The position numbers were made by a program, and so were the translations under genes. Source: an uncultured Eubacteriales bacterium (lineage in GTDB: Bacteria; Bacillota; Clostridia; Christensenellales; CAG-138). From it: 57,510 bases of DNA. Of this stretch, positions 35,753 through 44,445 are shown piece after piece. Location: positions 1 through 57,510 of the forward strand of contig UQYI01000017.1 in NCBI GenBank assembly GCA_900545265.1, given 5' to 3'. The notes below the pieces were generated by a model that did no database searches, had not been told where the DNA came from, and saw nothing but the letters and a program-made list of their open reading frames with translations. How positions within the stretch are numbered: the first letter of the stretch is position 1; each line of letters starts with the position of its first letter.

Positions 35753-37267
35753 TTATCCCGCCTGACGGCCCAGTTGCCAACCTGTGCATGCCTCCGGTCC
35801 ATCTCCCAGCACTGTCAGACTGCCGTCTTCATGGACACACAAGGCCCAGCTGCCGGAAAGAGCCAGCGCCTGCACCTGCACCTGGGCTTCCAATTCTTCG
35901 GCCAAGGTCTGTACCCAGGGCCGCAGTGCCTGCACGGTCAGCGTACCGTCGCTTTTAAGGCCTGCCAACAAGGTTTCGGAACTGTACAAAGCCAGAATGT
36001 TCTTCCATTCGGAAAGATCATACTGCTCGCAAAGCACCGTGCCTTCATTGGTAAGCCCGGCGCTCCATCCCAAATTCAGGGCCATGCTCGTAAGCCCCTT
36101 CCATTCCGAATGCGGTTGAGAGGCCATAGTACACAAAAAGCTCCCGTCCTCCCGCAAAGCGCCCAGAGCGCTGTTTCCGGCCGCAATGGCTTTTATGCTC
36201 TGCCAGGAAGCAACTGACTCCATGGATCCATAGCCGCAGTGAAGGATCATCCCCTCCCGCGTCAGGCCGTAGGAATCAAAATCCCCCGTAGCAATGGCCA
36301 TCACATTCTCCCACTGAGCGGTATCGCACTGTCCGTATTCGTTGTCCCCGGTAGAAAGTACCTTCCCTTCCTTTGTTAAAGCAAGCGAATGCCGGGCACC
36401 GGCAGCCACGGCAGAGACGTTTTCCCAAGCCTGGGTATTGCATTGCCCATAGGTATTATCCCCGGCGGAAAGGACTTTTCCTTCCCCCGTCAGTCCCAAA
36501 GCATGCGCCCAGCCCGCCGCCACCATGCCGGAAACATGCCCCTCCTGCAGGGTCTGCTGCCGCTGTACATCCGCCCATTGTTCCTGGGTATACCCCCGGC
36601 AAAGAAGAATTGCTTTTTCCGGATCCGTTTCCCCGGTCTTTTTTATTGCAGCGGCGGCCGCCCGATCCCGGGCATCCCGATAGTCTCCCAGTTCCCAGAA
36701 AAGAGAGAAAGCTTTGTCCAGTTCTCCGCCGGTTTCCGCCTGCTCCGCCATGGCGTACCGGCAGGCATCCAGCTGCTGCAGGGCGTCCCCATAGCCTGCG
36801 GCCTTGCGCAGGTCTTCCTCCGCCCGGACATAATCCCCGGCTGCCATGGCGGCCATAGCCAATTCGTACCGGCATTGCAGGGCTTTCTGCGGGGCATCCT
36901 CATAAGCACCCAATTCCAGAAACAGGCTCTCTGCCTCTTCATAAGCGGCGGCTTCCAGCTTCTTTCCGGCATAAGCATATTCGATCCGCTGCTGCAGTCC
37001 GGTTTCACCCGCATCTTCCCCGGTGCGTGCCAGTCTTTCGGCCGCCTCCATATCCTCCCGCTCCATGGCAGCATAAGCCCACCGGGCATACAGGGCCGCT
37101 TTATGCGTCTCCCAATAAAACAGCCCGCCCAGCAGCAGCGCCGCCAGCAAAGTCAGCAGCGGAACCGTCATGCGCAGGAACCGGCGGTCTTTTTTTCTTT
37201 CCTGCCGGATACGCTGCCGCCTGTCCTGCCGGGTTTGCTTATTCTTCTTTGCGGTATGCTTTTCCAT
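35753..37267 (-). CDS. Membrane-anchored TPR + RCC1-repeat protein
   Basis: The 504-residue protein has a very basic N-terminus (KKNKQTRQDRRQRIRQERKK), one membrane helix (TVPLLTLLAALLLGGLFYW), about 170 residues of TPR-like helices, then RCC1-type beta-propeller repeats (GWAHALGLTGEGKVLSAGDN, GARHSLALTKEGKVLSTGDN). The repeats would lie outside the cell. RCC1 propellers are protein-binding platforms. It is the last gene after an MBOAT and a DHHW gene on the same strand, 12 bases after the latter, so it may scaffold or recognise the same surface polymer. The role is inferred. Confidence 0.75.
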   Translation of the reverse strand: MEKHTAKKNKQTRQDRRQRIRQERKKDRRFLRMTVPLLTLLAALLLGGLFYWETHKAALYARWAYAAMEREDMEAAERLARTGEDAGETGLQQRIEYAYAGKKLEAAAYEEAESLFLELGAYEDAPQKALQCRYELAMAAMAAGDYVRAEEDLRKAAGYGDALQQLDACRYAMAEQAETGGELDKAFSLFWELGDYRDARDRAAAAAIKKTGETDPEKAILLCRGYTQEQWADVQRQQTLQEGHVSGMVAAGWAHALGLTGEGKVLSAGDNTYGQCNTQAWENVSAVAAGARHSLALTKEGKVLSTGDNEYGQCDTAQWENVMAIATGDFDSYGLTREGMILHCGYGSMESVASWQSIKAIAAGNSALGALREDGSFLCTMASQPHSEWKGLTSMALNLGWSAGLTNEGTVLCEQYDLSEWKNILALYSSETLLAGLKSDGTLTVQALRPWVQTLAEELEAQVQVQALALSGSWALCVHEDGSLTVLGDGPEACTGWQLGRQAG

Positions 37268-37279
37268 GCCGGATGCTCC

Positions 37280-38665
37280 TTACAGGTACTTCCACAGATA
37301 GTTGCTCATATATCCCGAATTGATCCCCGAAGCTGTAGACAGGATGAAATACACCTCATCGATGCCTTGCCGCTCTATATACTCACTGACGGTACACCCG
37401 CCCCGTTTCAAATCAAAATACTCCCGACGCAGATCTACGGAATGAACCTCGCTGTAATACGGCATCAGATAGGGGATAAAGCAGTTGCCGTAGGAATCGC
37501 TGATGACCAGGCACTTGCGCCCGCCGCCATCGGCTCCGGTGACAAATTTGCGCCACGGTCCCCGGGTACTGCCCAGATAGGCCTGATAGCTGTGCCGGGT
37601 GGTAATCATGAACACATCCTTCTTCTCCTGCCCGTTCTTATCAATGAGATAGCCTTCCGTAGGCAGCAGAGGATTGATGACGTCTATAGGTTCCCGTTCA
37701 TATCCGTTTTGAGGGCCTCCGGAGCCTACGAAATCTTTATAATGCACATAGGTATAGTCCTCATAGGAAGCTGCGGATATGCCCTGGGTAGCCAGGATGG
37801 CCTGTGCCACATAGCAGGCAGCCCGGGGCGTCCAGTGATGATCCGTATGGAAATACAGGTCCTCTCCCGCCAGCAAATGGCTTTCCAATACTGCCTGAGC
37901 ACTGACGATCTCCACCCCCTCGTGCACATAGCGGCGCAGCGTTTCCTCCACATCACTGCCCCAACCTATATACATGCCGTTTTGCAATGGATGAGATATT
38001 CCCGGAAAAGGAATCTGAGAAAAATACACCCGGCCGTTCTCCGGCAGCAGGGAGCGGTAAGCATTAAGCACTTCCACGGCATTCTGCATGGCGGCCTTTT
38101 CAAAGGTATACACCGTGCGCACGGAACCGTCCGCCCGGGTCTGCCACAGGGTGCAGTCTTTGTCTACCAGCGCCACCGTACCGGGGCTTCGTGCCGGTAC
38201 GCTTGCCGCAGGTTCCGGGCTGCCTGTCGGTTCCGCCTGGGGTGTCTGCTCCGGGCTTACGCTTTCCGTCGCCTGCGTAGGCTCCGGGGCAAAAGTTTGC
38301 ACCGGCTCTTCCGTGGGTACCGGCTCCTCTTCCCCGCCTGCCATGGCGGCCACCTGTTCCTCCAAGCGTTCCTCATCGGTTTTTTTCGGAGCCCACAGAG
38401 TCATGGCCTTTTCCAGCTGATTGGACGCATCTATGATCCTGTCCCGTTCCACCATACCATCGGAAAGAAAGCTTTCCAGCCCCGTCATGAACTCCCCGGA
38501 AAATACGCTTTCCCAGGAAAGCACGGGAGCTCCGGCCAGCATGCGGTTCTCTTTCAACGAAGCCCGGCTCTCCCGGGGTGCCGTCAGACACAGCAGCACC
38601 CCCAGCCCCAGCAGCAGGGCCAGAAGCAGATAAATGGGAATAAAGGCGATCCTGTATTTTTTCAT
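37280..38665 (-). CDS. DHHW-family (AlgX/AlgJ-like SGNH) protein
   Basis: The 461-residue protein has an N-terminal membrane helix (YRIAFIPIYLLLALLLGLGV), the DHHW signature in YFHTDHHWTP, and the SGNH-type nucleophile region LVISDSYGNCF. A proline/threonine/glutamate-rich spacer at about residues 110-165 separates the anchor from the catalytic part. DHHW proteins pair with MBOAT acyltransferases and complete O-acetylation of extracellular polysaccharides. That partner is encoded 3 bases upstream. The polymer is unknown. Confidence 0.85.
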   Translation of the reverse strand: MKKYRIAFIPIYLLLALLLGLGVLLCLTAPRESRASLKENRMLAGAPVLSWESVFSGEFMTGLESFLSDGMVERDRIIDASNQLEKAMTLWAPKKTDEERLEEQVAAMAGGEEEPVPTEEPVQTFAPEPTQATESVSPEQTPQAEPTGSPEPAASVPARSPGTVALVDKDCTLWQTRADGSVRTVYTFEKAAMQNAVEVLNAYRSLLPENGRVYFSQIPFPGISHPLQNGMYIGWGSDVEETLRRYVHEGVEIVSAQAVLESHLLAGEDLYFHTDHHWTPRAACYVAQAILATQGISAASYEDYTYVHYKDFVGSGGPQNGYEREPIDVINPLLPTEGYLIDKNGQEKKDVFMITTRHSYQAYLGSTRGPWRKFVTGADGGGRKCLVISDSYGNCFIPYLMPYYSEVHSVDLRREYFDLKRGGCTVSEYIERQGIDEVYFILSTASGINSGYMSNYLWKYL

Positions 38666-38668
38666 TTG

Positions 38669-40081
38669 TTAAAACCTGAAGTAGATAAAGGGATTATAGC
38701 TCTGGCATACCAGATATACCACCGAAAGTGCCCCCAGCAGGCAGGCACACATCGTCCCCGTCACATAGATGGTTTTTCGCCAGCGTTTGTGCCCCCACAA
38801 ACGCTTTTTTAAGGCCGGCAGCCAGGGGAAGCACCCCACCAGTGCTGCCAGAAGGAACAGCCCGTACCGGCCCAGCACCGTCAGGGCTTTTTCGTCTATC
38901 CAGCCGCCCCGCAAAGAAAACATCGCAGACAAATGCTGCTCCAGAGCCCCAAAATCCGTGTAATAAAAGAGTACCCAGCCCAAGTTGGCCAGCACAAAAG
39001 TCAGCAGCCCCCGAAGCAGCGCCGGAACGCTTTCTTTGAAAGCATTAGGCAGAGCCTTGTCTATCTGCTGGAGCACAAACCAGTACAGTCCCCACAAAAC
39101 AAAATTCCAGCTGGCTCCGTGCCAGAGCCCCGTCAAAAACCATACGACAAACAGATTCAGCGTGGTCCGCAGCCGCCCCCGTCGGTTGCCGCCCAAAGGG
39201 ATGTATACATAATCCCGGAAAAAAGCTCCAAGAGAAATGTGCCAGCGCCGCCAGAATTCCGTAGGCGACAGACTGATATACGGGTAGAGGAAGTTCTCTT
39301 TATATGTGAACCCCAGCACTTTTCCCAGTCCGATAGCCATATCCGAATAGGCGGAAAAATCATAATACAGCTGCAGTGTATACAGCAGGGCCCCCAGCCA
39401 GGCACCGCCCAAAGACAGAGGATCCTTTCCCCCACCCAGAGTGCACCCCTCCAGCGCTGCCCCGCAAACATTGGCCAGCAGCACCTTTTTAGCCAACCCC
39501 ACAAAGAACCGATCCATACCATCTGTAAAGCTTTTCAGATTGGAAGTGCGCTTTTCCAACGCCCCGGCAATATCCCCGTACTGCACGATAGGACCGGCAA
39601 TAAGCTGAGGAAAACAGCTTACATACAGCAGCAGCCGAAAGAAATTCTTTTGAACGGGCACCTTTTTCCGGTACACATCCACGGTATAGGTCAGGATCTG
39701 AAAGGTATAAAAGCTAATGCCTATGGGCAGCGCCGGCGCCTGAAAAGACAGTGAAATATGCAGCAGCTTCCCCAGGCTTTCCAGCAGGAAGCCCGCATAC
39801 TTGAAATACACAAGACCCGCCAGAGAGACCACCGCCCCCAGCAGCAGCCACAGCCGCCGCCCATGCCGGGAAGGACAGGCCGCAATGCCCAGCCCGCACA
39901 GATAATTCACCAGGGTGGCCAGCACCATGAGCCAAACCATGATCGGCTCTCCCCAGGCATAAAAAAGCAGGGAGAAGAGCACCAGCACTCCGTTGCGCCA
40001 GTGTATATTGCCGCTGATAAAATACAGCCCCAGCAGCAGCGGCAGAAACAGCAGCAAAAATGTCAGCCCAGAAAAAACCAA
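38669..40081 (-). CDS. MBOAT O-acyltransferase (AlgI-like)
   Basis: The 470-residue membrane protein starts MVFSGLTFLLLFLPLLLGLY and carries FWRRWHISLGAFFRDYVYIP, LGGNRRGR and WFLTGLWHGASWNFVLWG with the conserved catalytic His (LWHG). It matches the AlgI/PatA group, which moves acetyl groups across the membrane to polysaccharides. It leads the MBOAT-DHHW-RCC1 cluster. AlgI-type systems act with the DHHW protein that follows. Confidence 0.92.
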   Translation of the reverse strand: MVFSGLTFLLLFLPLLLGLYFISGNIHWRNGVLVLFSLLFYAWGEPIMVWLMVLATLVNYLCGLGIAACPSRHGRRLWLLLGAVVSLAGLVYFKYAGFLLESLGKLLHISLSFQAPALPIGISFYTFQILTYTVDVYRKKVPVQKNFFRLLLYVSCFPQLIAGPIVQYGDIAGALEKRTSNLKSFTDGMDRFFVGLAKKVLLANVCGAALEGCTLGGGKDPLSLGGAWLGALLYTLQLYYDFSAYSDMAIGLGKVLGFTYKENFLYPYISLSPTEFWRRWHISLGAFFRDYVYIPLGGNRRGRLRTTLNLFVVWFLTGLWHGASWNFVLWGLYWFVLQQIDKALPNAFKESVPALLRGLLTFVLANLGWVLFYYTDFGALEQHLSAMFSLRGGWIDEKALTVLGRYGLFLLAALVGCFPWLPALKKRLWGHKRWRKTIYVTGTMCACLLGALSVVYLVCQSYNPFIYFRF

Positions 40082-40247
40082 ATTTTCTCCCTCTTTTTTA
40101 GTCTGTATTCAGTGAAAAGTATACCATTTTCCCCATATTCCGTCAATGGACGGCGTTTACCGCAATGCTCAGATTCATCTGCGGCCTGACTTGCATGCCG
40201 GAGATTTCGTATAAAAAAGCTGCTCGCCTGCCTGCTTCACAAGCTGC

Positions 40248-40276
40248 TTGCGCCTGTATACAGCTGCGTTTATAAT
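40248..40276 (+). promoter_or_regulatory. Promoter of the GNAT gene
   Basis: TTGCGC (40248-40253), 17 bases, TATAAT (40271-40276), about 60 bases before the ATG. Confidence 0.6.
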
Positions 40277-40336
40277 AAATACAACAGTGTAAAAATGCTT
40301 TATTTGTGCTGAATATGATAAATACGAGGTGAGAAC

Positions 40337-40831
40337 ATGTCGCTGCGTGAGGAATTGGAACAGCTTTCCAACGAGCATTGGCAAAATGAGCAAGTACAAA
40401 TCCGGCCGGTTTTGACCCAGCATGATCTGATATATGCCGCATGCGGCTGTCAGCTGACGGAGGAGCAAAAGAAATTCGTAAACCCCGCCTGTTTTTCCAT
40501 CGGCAGGGCCTATCTGTCCAGAGAAGATAATTACCCGTGCATAATTTATAACGAACGTAATGAACCCATCGGCTTTATCAGCCTGCTCAAATGGCTGGGC
40601 AAAAGGGATGCCTATTCACGGAGTTATTATATCGACTGCCGTCAGCAGCGAAAGGGCTATGGAAAAAGCGCTGCCCGGCTTGCCATCCATATTCTTAAAT
40701 CCGCAAACCCGAAAAAACCGATCAAGCTGGCGGCAGAAGCGAACAACAGATTGGCTCACGCTCTGTACGCCTCGTTGGGCTTTAAAAAGCTGGATGAGAT
40801 GGATGGAGGCGATATCGTATTCAGTCTGTAG
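40337..40831 (+). CDS. GNAT-family N-acetyltransferase
   Basis: The 164-residue protein has the acetyl-CoA-binding motif YIDCRQQRKGYGKSAARLAI (Q/RxxGxG/A as RQQRKGYGKSA) and the late motif AEANNRLAHALYASLGFKK. GAGGTG lies upstream of the ATG. It is cytoplasmic and probably acetylates a small amine, such as a polyamine or antibiotic; the substrate cannot be told from sequence. It is followed by a MATE transporter with its own promoter. Confidence 0.85.
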   Translation: MSLREELEQLSNEHWQNEQVQIRPVLTQHDLIYAACGCQLTEEQKKFVNPACFSIGRAYLSREDNYPCIIYNERNEPIGFISLLKWLGKRDAYSRSYYIDCRQQRKGYGKSAARLAIHILKSANPKKPIKLAAEANNRLAHALYASLGFKKLDEMDGGDIVFSL

Positions 40832-40864
40832 ACCATGTCCTCTGCCGATTTCTGTACAATTTCC

Positions 40865-40893
40865 TTGCAAACCGTCCTTTTATGCGATACAAT
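40865..40893 (+). promoter_or_regulatory. Promoter directly at the MATE start: likely leaderless transcript
   Basis: TTGCAA (40865-40870), 17 bases, TACAAT (40888-40893). The ATG begins at 40902, 8 bases after the -10, where transcription would normally start. No ribosome binding site is present. Confidence 0.6.
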
Positions 40894-40901
40894 ACTGCCC
40901 T

Positions 40902-42299
40902 ATGAAAAAACAGGGATTTCTTAAAAAATATGTAGGAGATAAAGCCTTCTACAAAATGGTTCTGGCGGTAGCGCTGCCCATTATGGTGCAGAACGGCATC
41001 ACTCAGTTTGTAAACCTGCTGGACAACCTTATGGTGGGTGCCATCGGCACGGAACAGATGAGCGGTGTTTCCATTTGCAACCAGCTTATCTTTGTGTTCA
41101 ACCTGTGCATCTTCGGTGGCCATGCCGGTGCGGGCATTTTCGGGGCCCAGTACTTTGGCAAAGGGGACACGGAAGGGGTGCGCCGGGTATTCCGCTTCAA
41201 GCTGTGGGTGAGTCTGCTGCTTACCGTCCTGGGCGCCGGGATACTGTATATATTCCGGGAACCGCTGATCTCCTGGTTCCTCCACGAAGGCAGCGAACAC
41301 GGAGATCTGGCCGCCACACTGGTTTACGGCAAGGAATATATGCAGGTCATTCTTATTGGCCTGCTGCCCTTTGCCCTTTGCCAGGCCTACTCTTCTACTC
41401 TGCGGGAGACGCAGCAGCCCATGCTGCCCATGAAGGCGGGGATCGCCGCCGTGCTGGTAAATCTGGTAGGCAACTATATTCTTATCTACGGCAAGTTCGG
41501 CGCTCCGGCCATGGGCGTAGCAGGAGCCGCTGTCGCCACGGTACTTTCCCGTTTTGTGGAACTGGCCATCGTTATTCTGGCAAGCCACCGGCAGCCGGAA
41601 AAATATCCCTTCACCAAAGGTCTGTACAGGACCCTGAAGGTACCCGGAGAGCTGGTGGGGAGTCTTGTGCGCAAGGGGTTCCCCCTGATGCTCAACGAAG
41701 CCCTTTGGTCCGGTGGTCAAACAGTCATGACCCAATTGTATTCCCGCCGGGGGTTGGCGGTTGTGGCGGCGCTGAATATCTCCAACACCGTCAGCAATCT
41801 GTTCTTCATCGCTTTTATTGCCCTTGGCAATGCGGTAGGCATCGTTATCGGCGGCCTGCTGGGAGCCGACAAGCTGGAGGAAGCCCGGGAGACGAACACC
41901 CGCATGACCGCTTTTTCCGTGGTCATATGCGCCGTTCTGGGGCTGATACTGCTGTGCACAGCCGGACTTTTCCCCATGCTCTACAACACAACCGAAGAGG
42001 TGCGCTCCATTGCCGCTTCCTTTTTACGGTTGACGGCGGTTTGCATGCCCATTTACGCTTTCAGCAACGCCTGCTATTTTACTCTCCGCTCCGGCGGATT
42101 GGTAAAGCTGACCATGCTGTTTGACTGCGGCTTCGTCTGGCTGATCTCCATTCCCCTGACCTACAGTCTCAGCGTATTCACGGGACTGCCCATCGTGCCA
42201 ATCTTCGCCATTGTTCAGGCCAGCGAGCTTATCAAGGTGCTGCTGGGATGCACTTTTGTCAGACATGGTAAGTGGCTGCGGAATATCGTAGACAATTAA
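40902..42299 (+). CDS. MATE-family efflux transporter
   Basis: The 465-residue protein has 12 predicted membrane segments. The family's repeated halves start at VLAVALPIMVQNGITQFVNL and GFPLMLNEALWSGGQTVMTQ; it also has MVGAIGTEQMSGVSICNQL. MATE proteins expel cationic drugs or metabolites using Na+ or H+. There is no Shine-Dalgarno sequence, and the promoter places the mRNA start at or within a few bases of the ATG. An intact paralogue of the broken MATE at 23.5 kb. Confidence 0.88.
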   Translation: MKKQGFLKKYVGDKAFYKMVLAVALPIMVQNGITQFVNLLDNLMVGAIGTEQMSGVSICNQLIFVFNLCIFGGHAGAGIFGAQYFGKGDTEGVRRVFRFKLWVSLLLTVLGAGILYIFREPLISWFLHEGSEHGDLAATLVYGKEYMQVILIGLLPFALCQAYSSTLRETQQPMLPMKAGIAAVLVNLVGNYILIYGKFGAPAMGVAGAAVATVLSRFVELAIVILASHRQPEKYPFTKGLYRTLKVPGELVGSLVRKGFPLMLNEALWSGGQTVMTQLYSRRGLAVVAALNISNTVSNLFFIAFIALGNAVGIVIGGLLGADKLEEARETNTRMTAFSVVICAVLGLILLCTAGLFPMLYNTTEEVRSIAASFLRLTAVCMPIYAFSNACYFTLRSGGLVKLTMLFDCGFVWLISIPLTYSLSVFTGLPIVPIFAIVQASELIKVLLGCTFVRHGKWLRNIVDN

Positions 42300-42311
42300 C
42301 GGAGGTTTTTC

Positions 42312-42863
42312 ATGAAAGAAAGTAAAAAGCTCATTGGTGAAATACTGCAGGACGTCAAGCGGGATATGAGTGACGAAGAAATTCTCGCTCTGCTGGCAGG
42401 CAGCAAAATTTCCGTAAGCCCGGCAAAGGAAAGCCGGGAAAAGGATACTTTCGGCCAGCGGGCGGCGGATAAGATCGCCAAATTTGCCGGAAGCTGGGCC
42501 TTTATTTTCTCTTTTATTGCGGTACTGCTGCTCTGGATGGGCGGCAACGTGCTGCTGGCCTCAGGCGCTTTTGACCCCTATCCTTTTATTCTATTGAACC
42601 TGGTGCTCTCCTGCGTAGCCGCCATTCAAGCGCCGCTGATCATGATGAGCCAGAACCGGCAGGAGGAAAAGGATCGCCGCCGGGCCGAGAACGACTACAA
42701 GGTGAACCTGAAAACGGAGATTCTCATTGAGGATCTTTATAACAAGGCCAGCCGTATTCTCAGCCATCAGGAAGCCATCCTCCGGTATATCAAAGCCCAG
42801 GAAGCTGCCGAAGCTGCGGTGTCCTCCGGGACGGCCTCCGCTGAAAACATACCCCGGGAATAG
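42312..42863 (+). CDS. DUF1003-family membrane protein
   Basis: The 183-residue protein has two hydrophobic helices (WAFIFSFIAVLLLWMGGNVL and ILLNLVLSCVAAIQAPLIMM) with FDPYPFILLNLVLS between, and MSQNRQEEKDRRRAENDYKV after them; this is the DUF1003 core. The N-terminus is a cytoplasmic helical region and the C-terminus may be coiled coil. Function unknown. GGAGG lies 7 bases before the ATG and 12 bases after the MATE stop, so the two are co-transcribed. Confidence 0.88.
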   Translation: MKESKKLIGEILQDVKRDMSDEEILALLAGSKISVSPAKESREKDTFGQRAADKIAKFAGSWAFIFSFIAVLLLWMGGNVLLASGAFDPYPFILLNLVLSCVAAIQAPLIMMSQNRQEEKDRRRAENDYKVNLKTEILIEDLYNKASRILSHQEAILRYIKAQEAAEAAVSSGTASAENIPRE

Positions 42864-42933
42864 GACCGCCAGCAGGCGCTCTCCTTCTGCTTGAATTTGC
42901 GAATGATACAGAGAACAAAATACCAGCAATATG

Positions 42934-42963
42934 CGTGTGCCCGCAAAGAGCACACGTTTTTTA
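42934..42963 (+). terminator. Intrinsic terminator after the DUF1003 gene
   Basis: CGTGTGC-CCGCAAAGA-GCACACG followed by TTTTTT. Confidence 0.85.
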
Positions 42964-43062
42964 TTCCATGGCAAACGATAGGCTGTCCGCAGATGATTTT
43001 ACGTTGGTTCTCAGTATTCTGCCGGGTTTCCCGCTGCTTTTGGTATAGATCATTCGGCGTGC

Positions 43063-43098
43063 AAAAAAGCACCGAAGACCTCTGGCTTCCGGCGCCTT
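43063..43098 (-). terminator. Intrinsic terminator of the ECF/anti-sigma operon
   Basis: On the minus strand GCGCCGGAAG...CTTCGGTGC followed by TTTTTT, about 50 bases after the anti-sigma-like gene ends. Confidence 0.75.
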
Positions 43099-43146
43099 TT
43101 GCGTTTTATCTCTTTCTTTTGCGCTCCGATTGGTTTATGTTTCCTG

Positions 43147-43692
43147 TCAATCTGTCGGAGCGGTGAATGTAAGCTCCAGGCAGACCGTTCCCTCTTCCGT
43201 TACCGTTCGCTCCCAAGGAACCGCTTTCAAAGGAAAAGTATACAGATGCGTATCCCACCGGCCGGAAATGGTCCAGCCCTGCAGGGCTTCCGCCTTTATT
43301 TCCAGAGTTTCCGGATCCTCGGTAAAGAATCGCATTCTATACCGCACGTTCACCTTTCCCCCTGCATGAAAGGAGGAAAGCTCAGTGATCTCCAATCGAC
43401 AGCCGGACAGCGCCGAAACGGAATTCCCCGTTGGATCCGTCAACGAAAAAACCATCTGTTTTTCGGTACCCGCTGCGGAAGCAGAATGAGCGCCGGCAGC
43501 CAAACCGGCCCAAAGGATCCCTGCCGTTACAATCAACAGCAGACAGACCGCCGCAGCTATAGGCAGTCGCCGCCCGGTCGGAGAGGATTTTGCCCGCAGC
43601 CGATCTTCCGTTTGCACTATGCGTTGATGAAAGCTTTCCGGGACGGGAGGAAAGGGAGTCTTTTCAAACAGGGTATCGTCAGTTTTATTCAT
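43147..43692 (-). CDS. Putative anti-sigma factor, single membrane span
   Basis: The 181-residue protein has an N-terminal cytoplasmic part (FPPVPESFHQRIVQTEDRLR), one membrane helix (LPIAAAVCLLLIVTAGILWA) and an external domain of about 110 residues with many beta-strand-like segments. Its start overlaps the ECF sigma gene by 4 bases. That layout is typical of ECF anti-sigma factors (DUF4179-like), though no zinc HxxxCxxC motif is seen. Assigned mainly from context. Confidence 0.65.
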   Translation of the reverse strand: MNKTDDTLFEKTPFPPVPESFHQRIVQTEDRLRAKSSPTGRRLPIAAAVCLLLIVTAGILWAGLAAGAHSASAAGTEKQMVFSLTDPTGNSVSALSGCRLEITELSSFHAGGKVNVRYRMRFFTEDPETLEIKAEALQGWTISGRWDTHLYTFPLKAVPWERTVTEEGTVCLELTFTAPTD

Positions 43693-44177
43693 TGTACAAT
43701 CTCCTTATCTGCCAGCAGGGCTCCCAGTGCCTTTCGGGCGCGGGCCAGCCGGCTCTTTACGGTGCCCGAAGGGATGGCCAGCACGGCAGCGATCTCTCCG
43801 GTGGTATAGCCTTCATAGTAGTACAGAGTCAGCAGCAGCCGCTGACTTTGCGGCAGTTTCCCAAAGGCAGCGGAAAAATCCGGGTCGGGAGGGTGCATTT
43901 CATCGGCGGATTCTTTTTCCGCATCCAAAGGCGCCCAAAACTTCCGGCAGCGCAGCAGTGTGTAACACTCATTCTTCAGGATACGCAGCAGCCAGGGAGC
44001 AAAGCGTTCGGTATCCCGCAGGGATCCGAAGCATGCATACGCCCGTGTCAAAGCGCTCTGTACGGCATCCTCGCAGTCGGCGGTGTTCTGCAAAAGGGCA
44101 TAGGCCGTCCGAAAAAGAGTGGGCTCCATGGCCTGCACCCGCTCAAAAAACCAGTCCGTCCGGGATATCTCCTGCAT
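43689..44177 (-). CDS. ECF-type RNA polymerase sigma factor
   Basis: The 162-residue protein has sigma region 2 (MEPTLFRTAYALLQNTADCE, DAVQSALTRAYACFGSLRD) and region 4 (LPQSQRLLLTLYYYEGYTTG, EIAAVLAIPSGTVKSRLARA). No region 3, so it is an extracytoplasmic-function sigma factor. It is likely held by the membrane protein encoded next to it and may control its own operon. The signal is unknown. Confidence 0.92.
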   Translation of the reverse strand: MQEISRTDWFFERVQAMEPTLFRTAYALLQNTADCEDAVQSALTRAYACFGSLRDTERFAPWLLRILKNECYTLLRCRKFWAPLDAEKESADEMHPPDPDFSAAFGKLPQSQRLLLTLYYYEGYTTGEIAAVLAIPSGTVKSRLARARKALGALLADKEIVQ

Positions 44178-44382
44178 GATGGCTCCTTGTAGATAATGTA
44201 TAGTCGCAATTAGGGATCCGCTCCGTAAGTCGTTTCGGCAGCAGGAGCGGCTGCGGTTCCATAAGCCGTTTGCTAAGCGTCTCGGATCCGCGGTGTCTGT
44301 GGAAGATCTTCTGTACTATAGACGGATATAAGTCCCTTTCGGTTCCCTGAACCGGAAAAAATCATATTGAAAAAGGGATGCT

Positions 44383-44410
44383 TTGCAAGAAAAGGGCATT
44401 GTGATATACT
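44383..44410 (+). promoter_or_regulatory. Promoter of the racemase gene
   Basis: TTGCAA (44383-44388), 16 bases, TATACT (44405-44410), 35 bases before the ATG. Confidence 0.65.
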
Positions 44411-44445
44411 AAAAGCTCCAAATTCAGAAAGACAGGACAGGAAAC

